Assembly (NCBI RefSeq): GCF_019636135.1 | Contig: NZ_JAHBYD010000029.1 | Coordinates: 1-64,000 of the forward strand | Source of the DNA: Phenylobacterium sp. | GTDB lineage: Bacteria > Pseudomonadota > Alphaproteobacteria > Caulobacterales > Caulobacteraceae | Direction of reading: 5' to 3' | DNA: 64,000 bases | Part shown: positions 1-8,500 of the stretch, in pieces | Position numbering within the stretch: the first letter of the stretch is position 1 | Layout: each line of letters starts with the position of its first letter | Position numbers and translations under genes: made by a program | Notes under the pieces: model-generated | The model's database searches: none | Told to the model about the DNA's origin: nothing | The model's input: the letters and a program-made list of their open reading frames with translations, nothing else

Positions 1-212
1 TTCGGATCCGCATTCAGCGCGCCCGCGCGCTTTGCTTGCCACCACCAGACAGCAGACACCCAGGCCCAGTAGAGCGGGAGCGCCGTCCAGAACCAGAGTT
101 CTGTCTGCTCGATCGCCACCATGGCGAACATGTATGCGACAAGCGCGAGGAACGCGCTGAGCGGCTTGGGCTTATCCACGACCAGCCACCATAGCCTCTT
201 GAGGAAGGCCAT
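1..212 (-). CDS. Small tryptophan-rich membrane protein, 3' end outside the window
   Basis: An open frame runs leftward from an ATG at 212 to the window edge without a stop (about 70 residues visible). It begins MAFLKRLWWLVVDKPKPLSA and has two hydrophobic stretches (about residues 17-35 and 41-60), the second rich in Trp, followed by a basic end, so it is a small inner-membrane protein. The next gene upstream (227-532) is on the same strand 14 bases away, so the two are probably co-transcribed. I recognise no family and assign no function. The frame was translated by hand, and the C-terminus is not visible. Confidence 0.6.
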   Translation of the reverse strand, partial: MAFLKRLWWLVVDKPKPLSAFLALVAYMFAMVAIEQTELWFWTALPLYWAWVSAVWWWQAKRAGALNADP

Positions 213-226
213 TGGCGAGACGCCCG

Positions 227-532
227 CTAGCGCCGCTCGTTCCAGCCGTAGGCCACCCAGTGGTGGCCGCCCTGGTGGCGGGCTTCGATGACATCATTGC
301 CGCGGGCGCGGGCGCGCACGGTGCGGCGGGCGCGGAGCGCGAGGCCCGAAAGCGCCAGCAGGAGCGAGCCCACGATGGCGATCACGGCCACCGTGGCGGC
401 GGCGAAGACGGCGAGGACGGCCCCCACGACCACCGCGGCGGCGGTCGCGAGCGTGGCGGCGACGGCGGCAAGGCTGCGAAGGGCGGAGCCCGGGTTCGCG
501 GCGAAGTCCCTGACCCTCTCAGATCCGACCAA
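227..532 (-). CDS. Hypothetical small membrane protein (101 aa), TTG start
   Basis: Residues 18-68 are almost entirely Ala/Val/Leu/Ile, enough for two transmembrane helices. A basic stretch and a polar tail (HHWVAYGWNERR) follow. The start is TTG at 530-532; a GAGGAG ribosome-binding sequence lies about 6 bases upstream, which supports it. It is placed directly upstream of the partial membrane protein at 1-212 and downstream of the J-domain gene, all on the minus strand. No family was recognised. The overlapping plus-strand frames are arginine-rich antisense shadows. Confidence 0.6.
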   Translation of the reverse strand: MVGSERVRDFAANPGSALRSLAAVAATLATAAAVVVGAVLAVFAAATVAVIAIVGSLLLALSGLALRARRTVRARARGNDVIEARHQGGHHWVAYGWNERR

Positions 533-636
533 CGTTCAGCTCCTCAGCGGCGCCGGAGGCGTCCGTGAAAGACCTATGTCAGCACAGCCGTCCCCGTCGT
601 CAACCTCGGATGCGGCGCGCGGCCGAAATCGGGCGC

Positions 637-1221
637 TCATGCCGCGCCGGCGCGCGCGATCGCGTCGCGCTCGCGCCGGATGGTGCTGAAGGCGGCGTTG
701 ATGGCCGACGCCTTGGCCTCGGCCACCTCGACGAACTCGGCCGGCAGGCCCCGGGCGCGGGCCCGGTCCGGGTGGGCTTCCGAGAGCTGGCTGCGCCAGG
801 CGGCGCGCACCGCCTCGTCGCCGGCGTCGGGGGCCACGCCCAGGATCACATAGGGGTCGTCGTTGGCCGCGCCGAGGTGCGTGGCCTTCAGGCGGCGGAA
901 GGTCAGCGGCGAGAGGCCGAAGAGCTCGCCGACGCGCTCGAGGTAGGCGAGCTCGTCCGCCGTCACCACGCCGTCGGAGGCGGCGATGTGGAAAAGGCCG
1001 TCCAGCACGTCCTCCAGCAATTGCGGGCACGCGCCATAGCGCTTGCGCAGCCGCCGCGCATAGCCCTCGAACCCGCGGGTGGTCTGCCGCGCGAGCTGGT
1101 AGAGGCGGCGGATCGCCCCTTCGCTGCCCGGCTCGGCCTGGAAGATGGCGTGGAAGGCGTCGTATTCGGCCGCCTGCGCCTCGCCGTCGGCCTTGGCGAG
1201 CTTGGCGCCCAGGGCCGTCAC
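637..1221 (-). CDS. TerB/J-domain co-chaperone, DjlA-like
   Basis: The first ~115 residues form a helical TerB-like region (HIAASDGVVTADELAYLERV is typical: it resembles the acidic metal-binding helix-turn of that family). Residues ~122-190 are a J domain: YVILGVAPDAGDEAVRAAWRSQLSEAHPD contains the HPD tripeptide needed to stimulate DnaK ATPase. This TerB-then-DnaJ order is that of DjlA-type co-chaperones, but no N-terminal membrane anchor is visible. The GTG at 1221 is the first usable start; however, in-frame protein-like sequence continues upstream (see findings), so the N-terminus is uncertain. Confidence 0.8.
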   Translation of the reverse strand: MTALGAKLAKADGEAQAAEYDAFHAIFQAEPGSEGAIRRLYQLARQTTRGFEGYARRLRKRYGACPQLLEDVLDGLFHIAASDGVVTADELAYLERVGELFGLSPLTFRRLKATHLGAANDDPYVILGVAPDAGDEAVRAAWRSQLSEAHPDRARARGLPAEFVEVAEAKASAINAAFSTIRRERDAIARAGAA

Positions 1222-1599
1222 CGCGGTCGAGAAGGCGGGATCCTCGCCCGGCAGGCCGGGCGGGCAGACGTCGCATTCCGCTTCGTCGACCTTGCGCGCG
1301 GCAAGGCCAGCTATCTTGCGCCAGAACGAGGAAGCCGGTTTCAGGAGGTCTCTCTCCGTTTCATTTTGTCAGCAGATTCAAATATATAATTCACGTCAGG
1401 CTTCCGCGGTGTTTCTGCGGATCACCCCAACGGGCGGGCGATCCCGCAGGCCGGGTTGTAGGACGCCGCGGCGACGAAAGCCACCGCGACGGACAAGGAC
1501 GCCCGGGATTCGAGGCCGCGCCGTCGCAACATCCGACCTGACGCGCCATTCGCAACCCCGCGGCGAGGAGGCGGCGCATGCCGAGTGTCGGATAAGGGG
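1222..1599. other. Gap between genes (378 bases) with possible N-terminal coding extension
   Basis: On the minus strand the frame of the TerB/J-domain gene stays open from 1222 to about 1370 and encodes protein-like sequence including WRKIAGLAARKVDEAECDVC, but it has no ATG, GTG or TTG. An AT-rich patch at 1378-1392 (AATATATAATTC) could hold its promoter. The rest, to 1599, shows only arginine- and proline-rich shadow frames and nothing I can support as a gene. Confidence 0.4.
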
Positions 1600-2106
1600 C
1601 TAGCGCCGCCTGGCGGCATAGTAGTCCACGGCCGCCCGCGCGGCCTCGTCGTAGGCGGCGAGGTGAGGTTCGCCGGCGCCGGCGCCGTCACGGGTTATCC
1701 GGAAATAGGTTTCGAAATGCGCGAAGGCCTTGCGGCAGAGGCGGTCGCGCTCGGGGTCGCCATAGTTCGATACGAAGGTCCGGTGGTTCTCCCAGCCGTA
1801 GCCGACGCAGGCGGCCTCGCCATCCAGCCAATCGAGGCGGCCCTGGTGCGCGTCGGCGATCCGCTTCGACAGCGTGACCGGCTCCCGGGCGACCGGCGCG
1901 GAGAAGCCGCCGTCTCGCACGTCCTGCTCGATCTGCGCCGCCTGGGCGAGCATGTCGGCGTAGTCCTCAGGCGACAGATGGGCTCTCAACTGCTCCGCCT
2001 GCGCGCGGACCTGGCGGGCCATGTCGAGCATCTTCTGCGGCGTGTCCTGGGCCGAGGCGGGGGCGGCCAGGAGGCCGAGGGCCAGGACGAGGGGGGAAAG
2101 ACGCAT
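1600..2106 (-). CDS. Secreted hypothetical protein (168 aa)
   Basis: The N-terminus MRLSPLVLALGLLAAPASAQD is a classical Sec signal peptide with cleavage expected after ASA. The mature part is polar and helical. It has a possible heptad region near residues 25-60 (MLDMARQVRAQAEQLRAHL), then two cysteines (ACVGYGW and RLCRKAF) that may form a periplasmic disulfide. No known domain was recognised. The neighbouring gene 2176-2760 is on the same strand and also exported, but the 70-base gap gives no firm operon evidence. Confidence 0.7.
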   Translation of the reverse strand: MRLSPLVLALGLLAAPASAQDTPQKMLDMARQVRAQAEQLRAHLSPEDYADMLAQAAQIEQDVRDGGFSAPVAREPVTLSKRIADAHQGRLDWLDGEAACVGYGWENHRTFVSNYGDPERDRLCRKAFAHFETYFRITRDGAGAGEPHLAAYDEAARAAVDYYAARRR

Positions 2107-2175
2107 TGTGGACTCCCGGGGGCTGGGGTTGCGTTGCGAGGACTGTGGGCGCGCGGCCAGCCGCGGTCGGGGGAC

Positions 2176-2760
2176 CTACGCAAGCCGGCCGGATCGCGCC
2201 GGGCCGCCGGCCGCGGACACGGCGCCCCGGCGGCGCAGGCCGGCCCCCGCGAGCCCAAAGCCGGTGATCATCAACGCCCAGGCCGCCGGCTCGGGAACCG
2301 CCGCCCCGACGAGCCGCGAGGTGATCTGAAGGCTGTCGAACGCGAGCTCGAGCCCGTCGGCGTAGTCGGTGGCGGCGTGGCCGCCGTCGTCGTCGCGGAT
2401 GAAGAAGCCGTCGCCGAAGCCGTTCCTGATCGCGCTCATGATCTGCGTCGAGCCGCCGGCCGCCGTGGTGACGAAGGTCAGGGAGGCGGTGTCGAAGCCG
2501 AACCCGCGGTAGGCGGAGAAGTCGCCGGACCGCACGAACGCCAGGTCGTAGCCGTGGCCCGTCCCTGCGAACACAAGCGAGAAGCTCGCCAGGTCCTCGT
2601 AGCCGATCACGCCGGTCAGGTCGGCGTCGTAGGAGAACTCGCCCGACGCCACGTCGGGGGCCAGCGTGAAGTTGACGATGCGGGTCGCCGCGGCGGCGGA
2701 GCCGCCGAGGAGGGCGGCCAGGACCACGCCGAGGGCGGGGCTCAGGATCGATCGGGTCAT
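2176..2760 (-). CDS. PEPxxWA-CTERM sorting-domain protein
   Basis: An exported protein of 194 residues with an N-terminal signal peptide (cleavage near SAAAA, residue 25) and a C-terminal sorting signal: VPEPAAWALMITGFGLAGAG followed by an arginine cluster (LRRR). The PEP motif, hydrophobic helix and basic tail match the PEPxxWA variant recognised by exosortase in alphaproteobacteria. The part between is beta-rich (VNFTLAPDVASGEFSYDADLTG) and of unknown function. After the basic cluster about 18 more residues follow (AVSAAGGPARSGRLA end), slightly longer than usual. No exosortase gene is in the window. A second protein of this class is at 28323-29096. Confidence 0.88.
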   Translation of the reverse strand: MTRSILSPALGVVLAALLGGSAAAATRIVNFTLAPDVASGEFSYDADLTGVIGYEDLASFSLVFAGTGHGYDLAFVRSGDFSAYRGFGFDTASLTFVTTAAGGSTQIMSAIRNGFGDGFFIRDDDGGHAATDYADGLELAFDSLQITSRLVGAAVPEPAAWALMITGFGLAGAGLRRRGAVSAAGGPARSGRLA

Positions 2761-2800
2761 GTCTGTCGTCTCCAGGGTCGTTGGGGTGGGCCGCGTCCGC

Positions 2801-3499
2801 TCAGGCCGCGAGGCCGAGCTCGCTGAGGTGGGACATGTCGGCGGGCGCCAGGGTCGGCCGGGCGGCCTGCTCGATCACCGCGGCGTAGGCCTCCGGCGGC
2901 GCGCCGGACTTCATGGCGGTGAGCAGGGCGCTGCGCTCGGCGCGGTTCATCGCCGGCAGCATGATCCGCATGAAGGCGATGTTGTCCGCGGGGCTCAGGC
3001 TGGCGACGATGGTCATTTCCAGCGCGGCGAGTTCATCGTCCGAGAAGAGGTCGCACAGGCGCGGCCAGATCTCCGTCTCCTCGCGGCCCATGTGGGCCAG
3101 GTCCTCCGCGACGAAGGTCGAGAAGGCCAGGTAGAGGCCGCGGCCGAGCGCGGCCCGGTCAGCGGCCGCGGCGTGCTCGATCCCGCGGATCGCGCTCTCC
3201 AGCACCGCGAGCCGGGCCTTGTGGTGGGCGTGGTCGTCGTCGACGCCCGCGGCGGCCTCCGGCGCCCGGCTTTCGAGGGCGGGATGGATCACGGTGTCTT
3301 CGTGCGCGAGATGCCGGGCGGCCAGCGCCAGGTGCGCGCGCAGGTCGGCCAGCAGGCGATGAGGCGGGCTGGACGCGAAGTCCGCCGCGCCGAGGCGGTG
3401 GAGCAGCGCGCCGTGCGCGAGGCGCAGGCCCTTGTGGATCGGGCCATAGATGTCCCAGCGGCCGCGCTCTGCGGCGGTCATGAAGTGCGGCGTCGTCAT
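2801..3499 (-). CDS. Hemerythrin domain-containing protein
   Basis: This 232-residue helical protein has the histidine/acidic pattern of a hemerythrin-type four-helix bundle: IHKGLRLAHGAL near the start, RHLAHEDTVIHPAL, DDHAHHKARLAVLE, and LAHMGREETEIWPRL. These residues can bind a di-iron centre, with likely roles in oxygen, NO or iron sensing or storage. I chose the ATG at 3499 because AGGGGA lies 6 bases upstream; an in-frame start at 3535 adds 12 arginine-rich residues and has no better signal. It stands alone, divergent from the flavin-fold pair at 3622. Confidence 0.85.
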   Translation of the reverse strand: MTTPHFMTAAERGRWDIYGPIHKGLRLAHGALLHRLGAADFASSPPHRLLADLRAHLALAARHLAHEDTVIHPALESRAPEAAAGVDDDHAHHKARLAVLESAIRGIEHAAAADRAALGRGLYLAFSTFVAEDLAHMGREETEIWPRLCDLFSDDELAALEMTIVASLSPADNIAFMRIMLPAMNRAERSALLTAMKSGAPPEAYAAVIEQAARPTLAPADMSHLSELGLAA

Positions 3500-3621
3500 C
3501 GGAGGTCCCCTGCGTTGCGTCGAGGACCTGCTCACTAGGCGCCATCGCCGGGCGCCTCATCCTAAAACCTTCCTAAGCCGGATCGCGTTTCCTAAAAGAC
3601 GGCGCAGGCGGAGGGCGCGGC

Positions 3622-4092
3622 GTGCTGGACCCTGAACTGGTGCGGTTTCTGCAGGGTCCGGTGATGATCCTCATGGCCTCGCGCACCGCCGAGGGGCGGC
3701 CGGCCATCGCGCGCGTGCTCGGGTGCCGGGTGCAGGACGACGGCGACCTGCACGTCCAGGTCGGCGCACGCCAGTGGGCGGAGGCCCTCGGCGGCCTGGC
3801 GCCGGGGGACACCGTCGCCCTGACCTTCGTGCGTCCGTCCGACTATCGCGCCGTCCAGGTCAAGGGCCCCTTGCTGAGCCGGATGCCGGGCGACGCCGCG
3901 GCCGACGCGCGCGCGACGGCCTACCGCTCCGCGATGGGCGCGGAACTGCTGCGGCTGGGCATCCTGCAGCCCCAGATCGACCAGTGGGTGGACCTCGAGC
4001 CGCTGGCGGCGCTGCACATGCGGCCTTCCGTCGTCTTCGACCAGACGCCCGGCGACGGCGCCGGGCAGGTCCTGGCCCGCCCCGACGCATGA
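3622..4092 (+). CDS. Pyridoxamine 5'-phosphate oxidase-fold protein (156 aa)
   Basis: The length, the opening LVRFLQGPVMILMASRTAEG and the split-barrel beta pattern (RPAIARVLGCRVQDDGDLHV) match the small FMN-binding PNPOx-like family; a ligand is inferred, not shown. The start is GTG at 3622. The stop overlaps the start of the next gene by ATGA (4089-4092), so translation is coupled to a second protein whose own N-terminus has the same fold. The pair may form a mixed flavoprotein, but the substrate cannot be read from the sequence. Confidence 0.75.
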   Translation: MLDPELVRFLQGPVMILMASRTAEGRPAIARVLGCRVQDDGDLHVQVGARQWAEALGGLAPGDTVALTFVRPSDYRAVQVKGPLLSRMPGDAAADARATAYRSAMGAELLRLGILQPQIDQWVDLEPLAALHMRPSVVFDQTPGDGAGQVLARPDA

Positions 4093-5420
4093 CGATCGAG
4101 CTCGACGACCTGCAGGACTGCTTCGAGGGCGTCATCCCGGCGGCGGTCGCGACCCTGGACGGCGAGGGGGTTCCGAACGTCTCCTACCTGTCGCAGGTAC
4201 ACTTGGTCGACCCGCAGCACATCGCGCTCTCGAACCAGTTCTTCTCGAAGACCGCGGCGAACGTGCAGGCGACCGGGCGCGCCACGGTCATGGTGGTGAG
4301 CGGCCGGACCGGCGCACAGCACATGCTGGACGTGCTGCACGTCGGTTCGCTGGCCCACGGCGATGTCTACGACCGCATGAGCGCGCAACTGGCCGCGATC
4401 AGCAGCCAGCACGGCCTTCCGGAGGTGATGCGCCTGCGGAGCGCGGAGGTCTATCGGGTGACGGGCCGCCGCGCGGTCCATGCGCCGGCGCCGCCCGGGC
4501 CGGTCCGCAGCGCCAGTCCCGCCGGCGCGAGGCTGGCGGGCGCCGCACGGCTCACGGCGCGGATCGCCGCCAGCCCGGAGGCGGACGCCGTGCTCGACAG
4601 CGCCCTGGACGGCCTGGTCCGGGATCTGGGATTCGAGGCCGTGATGGCGCTCGTCTTCGACCCCGCGACCCAGCGCCTGAGCACGCTGGGCAGCCGCGGC
4701 TACGACCGGGAGGGCGCCGGCGCCGAGGTCGCCCTGGGGGACGGCGCGATCGGGATCGCCGCAGCCCATCGCCAGGCGATCCGCTTCAACGACGTCAGCC
4801 GCGGCCATCGCCTCGCCGCGGCGGTGCGCAATGTCGCCGACCTCGACACCGCCCGCCTCATTCCCCTGCCGGGCCTCGCATCCGCCCAGAGCCAGCTCGC
4901 CGCGCCCGTCGTGTCCCGCGGCGAGCTGTTCGGCGTGCTGTTCGCGGAGGCGGCGAAACGCTTCGCCTTCACGCCCGAGGACGAGGATGCGCTCAGCCTC
5001 GTGGGCGTCCAACTGGCCGCCAGCCTCCGCCTGGCCGAGCTCGAGGCGCGTGAGCCGCTGGCGGCCCTCCTCCCCGCCGAGGAAGATATCGCCGGGACCC
5101 GCTTCCACGTGCGCTATCACACGCACGACGACAGCCTGTTCATCGACGACGCCTACATCATCAAGGGGGTTCCGGGCCGGCTCCTCTTCCACTTCCTCAC
5201 CGTCGCCGCGGAGACGGGACGGCAGGATTTCACCAACCGCGAGGTCCGGTTGGACAGCACGCTCCGGCTGCCGGAGCTCAAGGACAATCTGGAGACCCGG
5301 CTCATCCTCCTGCGCCGCCGCCTCGACGAGCGCGAGGCGCCGGTGCGGCTGGTGCGTCCGGCGCGGGGGCGCATCCGGCTCGAGCTCGCCGGGCGGCCGG
5401 TCCTGGAGCTCGTACCCTGA
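4089..5420 (+). CDS. PNPOx-fold + GAF + winged-helix-like protein
   Basis: A 443-residue multidomain protein. Residues ~1-140 are a pyridoxamine-oxidase-like split barrel (GVIPAAVATLDGEGVPNVSY; HIALSNQFFSKTAANVQATG). Residues ~160-315 look like a GAF domain (VLDSALDGLVRDLGFEAVMA; SQLAAPVVSRGELFGVLFAE; FTPEDEDALSLVGVQLAASL). Residues ~330-443 resemble an OmpR-type winged helix (GRLLFHFLTVAAETGRQDFT, then RLILLRRRLDE and a beta-hairpin end). The ATG at 4089 overlaps the upstream stop. Together this suggests a flavin- or small-molecule-responsive regulator. The first two domains are clear by pattern; the DNA-binding reading of the tail is inference. Confidence 0.75.
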   Translation: MTIELDDLQDCFEGVIPAAVATLDGEGVPNVSYLSQVHLVDPQHIALSNQFFSKTAANVQATGRATVMVVSGRTGAQHMLDVLHVGSLAHGDVYDRMSAQLAAISSQHGLPEVMRLRSAEVYRVTGRRAVHAPAPPGPVRSASPAGARLAGAARLTARIAASPEADAVLDSALDGLVRDLGFEAVMALVFDPATQRLSTLGSRGYDREGAGAEVALGDGAIGIAAAHRQAIRFNDVSRGHRLAAAVRNVADLDTARLIPLPGLASAQSQLAAPVVSRGELFGVLFAEAAKRFAFTPEDEDALSLVGVQLAASLRLAELEAREPLAALLPAEEDIAGTRFHVRYHTHDDSLFIDDAYIIKGVPGRLLFHFLTVAAETGRQDFTNREVRLDSTLRLPELKDNLETRLILLRRRLDEREAPVRLVRPARGRIRLELAGRPVLELVP

Positions 5421-5568
5421 CCCCCGGCGGCCTCGGCGGGGCCTGGGGCCGCGCCACGCGCCGTTTCGTGGAGTCGGCCGGTCGCAAAAGCGCTCATGGG
5501 TTTTGCGCCGGAAGCTCATTTCGCTATGGCATGCCCAAGGCCGCGGCGAACGCGCGACAGTCATTCCC

Positions 5569-8500
5569 ATGGGTCGAGTTTTGGACAGACGCTTCTCCTT
5601 CTGGATCGACCGCGGAGGGACCTTCACCGACGTGATCGGGCGCGCGGCGGACGGCGCGGAGGTGTCGCTGAAGCTGCTGTCGGCCTCGCCGGCCTATCCG
5701 GACGCCGCGGTGGAGGCCATGCGGCGGATCCTCGGGGCGGAGGCCGGGGCGCCCTTCCCCGCCGCGCGCGTCGAGGCGATCAAGATGGGCACGACGGTGG
5801 CGACCAACGCGCTGCTGGAGCGGCGCGGGGCGAAGACGCTGTTCGTGACGACCGAGGGCTTCGCCGACGCCCTGGTCATCGGCGACCAGGCGCGGCCGGA
5901 CCTGTTCGCGCTGAACATCGAGAAGCCGGCGCCGCTGTACGCGGGCGTGGCCGAGGCGCGCGAGCGGCTGGCGGCCGACGGGTCGGTGGTGACGCCGTTC
6001 GACGGGCGCGCGCTGTGGGCCAAGCTGGAGGCCGCCGTGGCCGAGGGCTTCACCTCCGCGGCGATCGCCTTCCTGCACGCCGACCTCAACCCGGCGCACG
6101 AGCGGGCGGCGGGCGAGATCGCGCGGGCGGCCGGGTTCGGCTTCGTGGCGCTGTCGAGCGAGGTGTCGCCCCTCCCCCGCTTCGTGCCGCGGGCCGAGAC
6201 GACGGTGGCCGACGCGTACCTGACGCCGGTGCTGCAGGCCTATGTGCGCCGCGTGGCCGACGCGGTGGCCGGCGCGCCGCTCTACTTCATGACTTCGGCG
6301 GGCGGGCTGGTGCGCGCCGAGGCGTTCCGGGGGCGCGACGCGGTGGTCTCGGGGCCGGCGGGCGGCGTGGTGGGCGTGGCGCGGACGGCGGAGGCGGCGG
6401 GCGCGGCGGCGGTGCTGGGCTTCGACATGGGCGGCACGTCGACGGACGTCTGCCGGTTCGCGGGCGCGCTGGAGCGGCGCGATGCAGCGAAGGTGGCGGG
6501 CGTGAAGCTGCGCAGTCCGATGCTGGACGTGGAGACGGTGGCGGCGGGCGGCGGCTCGATCCTGGCGTTCGACGGGATGCGCGCACGGGCGGGCCCGGCG
6601 AGCGCCGGCGCCGATCCGGGGCCGGCGTGCTACGGCCGCGGCGGGCCGGCGGCGGTGACGGACGCGAACCTCGTGCTGGGGCGGCTGGACCCGCGGTTCT
6701 TCCCGAGCGTGTTCGGGCCTGCGGGCGACGCGGCGCTCGATCCGGCGGCGAGCCGGGCGCGGCTGGCGGCGCTGGCGCAGGCGATGGGCGCGAGCGTGGA
6801 GGCCGCGGCGGAGGGTTTCGTCGCCGTGGCGGTCGAGCAGATGGCGCAGGCCGTGCGGCGCATCTCCACCGAGCGCGGCTTCGATCCGCGCGAGCATGCG
6901 CTGGTGGCGTTCGGCGGGGCGGCCGGGCAGGTGGCGTGCCAGACCGCCGAGGCGCTGGGCGTGGACGAGGTGCTGTGCCCGAAGTACGGCTCGGTGCTGT
7001 CGGCCTGGGGGATCGGGCAGGCGCAGGTGTCGGCGCTGCGGCAGGCGGGCGTCGATCTTCCGCTGGCCGGCGGGCTGACGGCGGCGGAGGCGGCGCTCGC
7101 GGGCCTGGAGGCCGACGTGCGGGCCGACATGGCGGCGCAGGGTGCGGAGACGGGCGCGGTCCGGCGGACGCTGCGCCTGCGCTACGACGGGGCCGATGCG
7201 GAGTTGCCGGTGGCGCTGTCGGACGTGGCGACGGCCAGGGCTGCCTTCGAGCAGGCCCACCAGCGCCTCTTCGGCTTCATCGAGCCGGAGCGCCCGATCC
7301 TGATCGCGGCGGTGGAGGCGGAAGCCACCTCCAACACCGCTCATCCCCGCGCATGCGGGGACCCAGGCTTATCTTCTTCCTCGCCCGAGGATGGCCCGAA
7401 CGTCGCACAAGGAAGTCTGGGTCCCCGCATGCGCGGGGATGAGCGGGTTGAGATGTACGCACTCGGCGCCTGGCATGAGGCGCCCGTCATCGCGGCCGAA
7501 GCCCTGACGCAAATCGACGGGCCCGCGCTCGTCGTCCGCGCCGACACGCAGATCGCGGTGCTGCCCGGCTGGCGCGCCGCCGCCGGCGACGACGGCCTGA
7601 TCCGCCTCACACGCACCGCAGCCGCCGCTCGCCAGGTCATCGCGCTCGACAGGGCCGACCCGGTCACGCTGGAGCTGTTCAACCGGCGCTTCATGGGCGT
7701 GGCCGAGGCGATGGGGGCGGCGCTGGAGCGCACCGCGCATTCGGTGAACATCAAGGAGCGGCTCGACTTCTCGTGCGCGCTGTTCGACGCCGACGGCGGG
7801 CTGGTGGCGAACGCGCCGCACATGCCGGTCCACCTCGGCTCGATGGGCGCCAGCGTACGGGCCGTCCGCGACCGCCATCCGAACCTGAGGCCTGGCCAGG
7901 CCTTCGCGCTCAACAACCCCTACGCCGGCGGCACCCACCTGCCCGACATCACGGTCGTCATGCCGGTGTTCATGGCGGACGGCGATACGCAGGCCAGCTT
8001 CTACGTCGCCGCGCGGGGGCACCACGCCGACGTGGGCGGAATCCAGCCCGGCTCGATGCCGCCCTTCTCGCACACCATCGACGAGGAGGGCGTCATGCTG
8101 GACGCCCTTCCGATCATGCGCGGGGGCCGATTCCTGGACGCCGAGGTGCGCGCCGCCCTCGCCGAGGGGCGCTGGCCCGCCCGCGCGCCCGAGCGCAACC
8201 TCGCCGACCTGAAGGCCCAGGTCGCCTCGTGCCAGGCCGGCGGCGCGGCGGTGGCCGGGATGATCCGGACCTACGGCGCAGAGGCGGTGGCCCGCTACAT
8301 GGGCTTCGTGCAGCAGAACGCCGCCGAGGCGGTGCGCCGCGCGGTCGGCCGGCTGCACGACGGGGCGGCGTCCACGCCCCTCGACGGCGGCGGCGAGATC
8401 GCGGTCGTCACGACGGTGGATACGCAGGCGCGGACCGCCACCCTCGACTTCACCGGCACATCGGACCAGCTCGGCTCGAACTTCAACGGCCCCTCGGCGA

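Noticed and set aside
1391..1691. Two short minus-strand frames (62 and 89 residues)
   Set aside because: Arg/Pro/Ser-rich without ribosome sites or motifs; one overlaps the secreted protein gene.
4831..5568. Extended N-terminus of the oxoprolinase (246 extra residues)
   Set aside because: That part is Ser/Arg-rich and overlaps the PNPOx-GAF gene in another frame; the family N-terminus begins near the ATG at 5569.
5524..7344. 606-residue antisense frame over the oxoprolinase gene
   Set aside because: It is His/Arg/Pro-rich with no family motif, and lies opposite a gene with clear conserved motifs; long antisense frames are expected at this GC content.
7338..7446. CRISPR-like repeat unit with HPRACGDP translation
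   Set aside because: Only one pair of inverted arms, no regular spacing or spacers, so it is a palindromic element and not an array.
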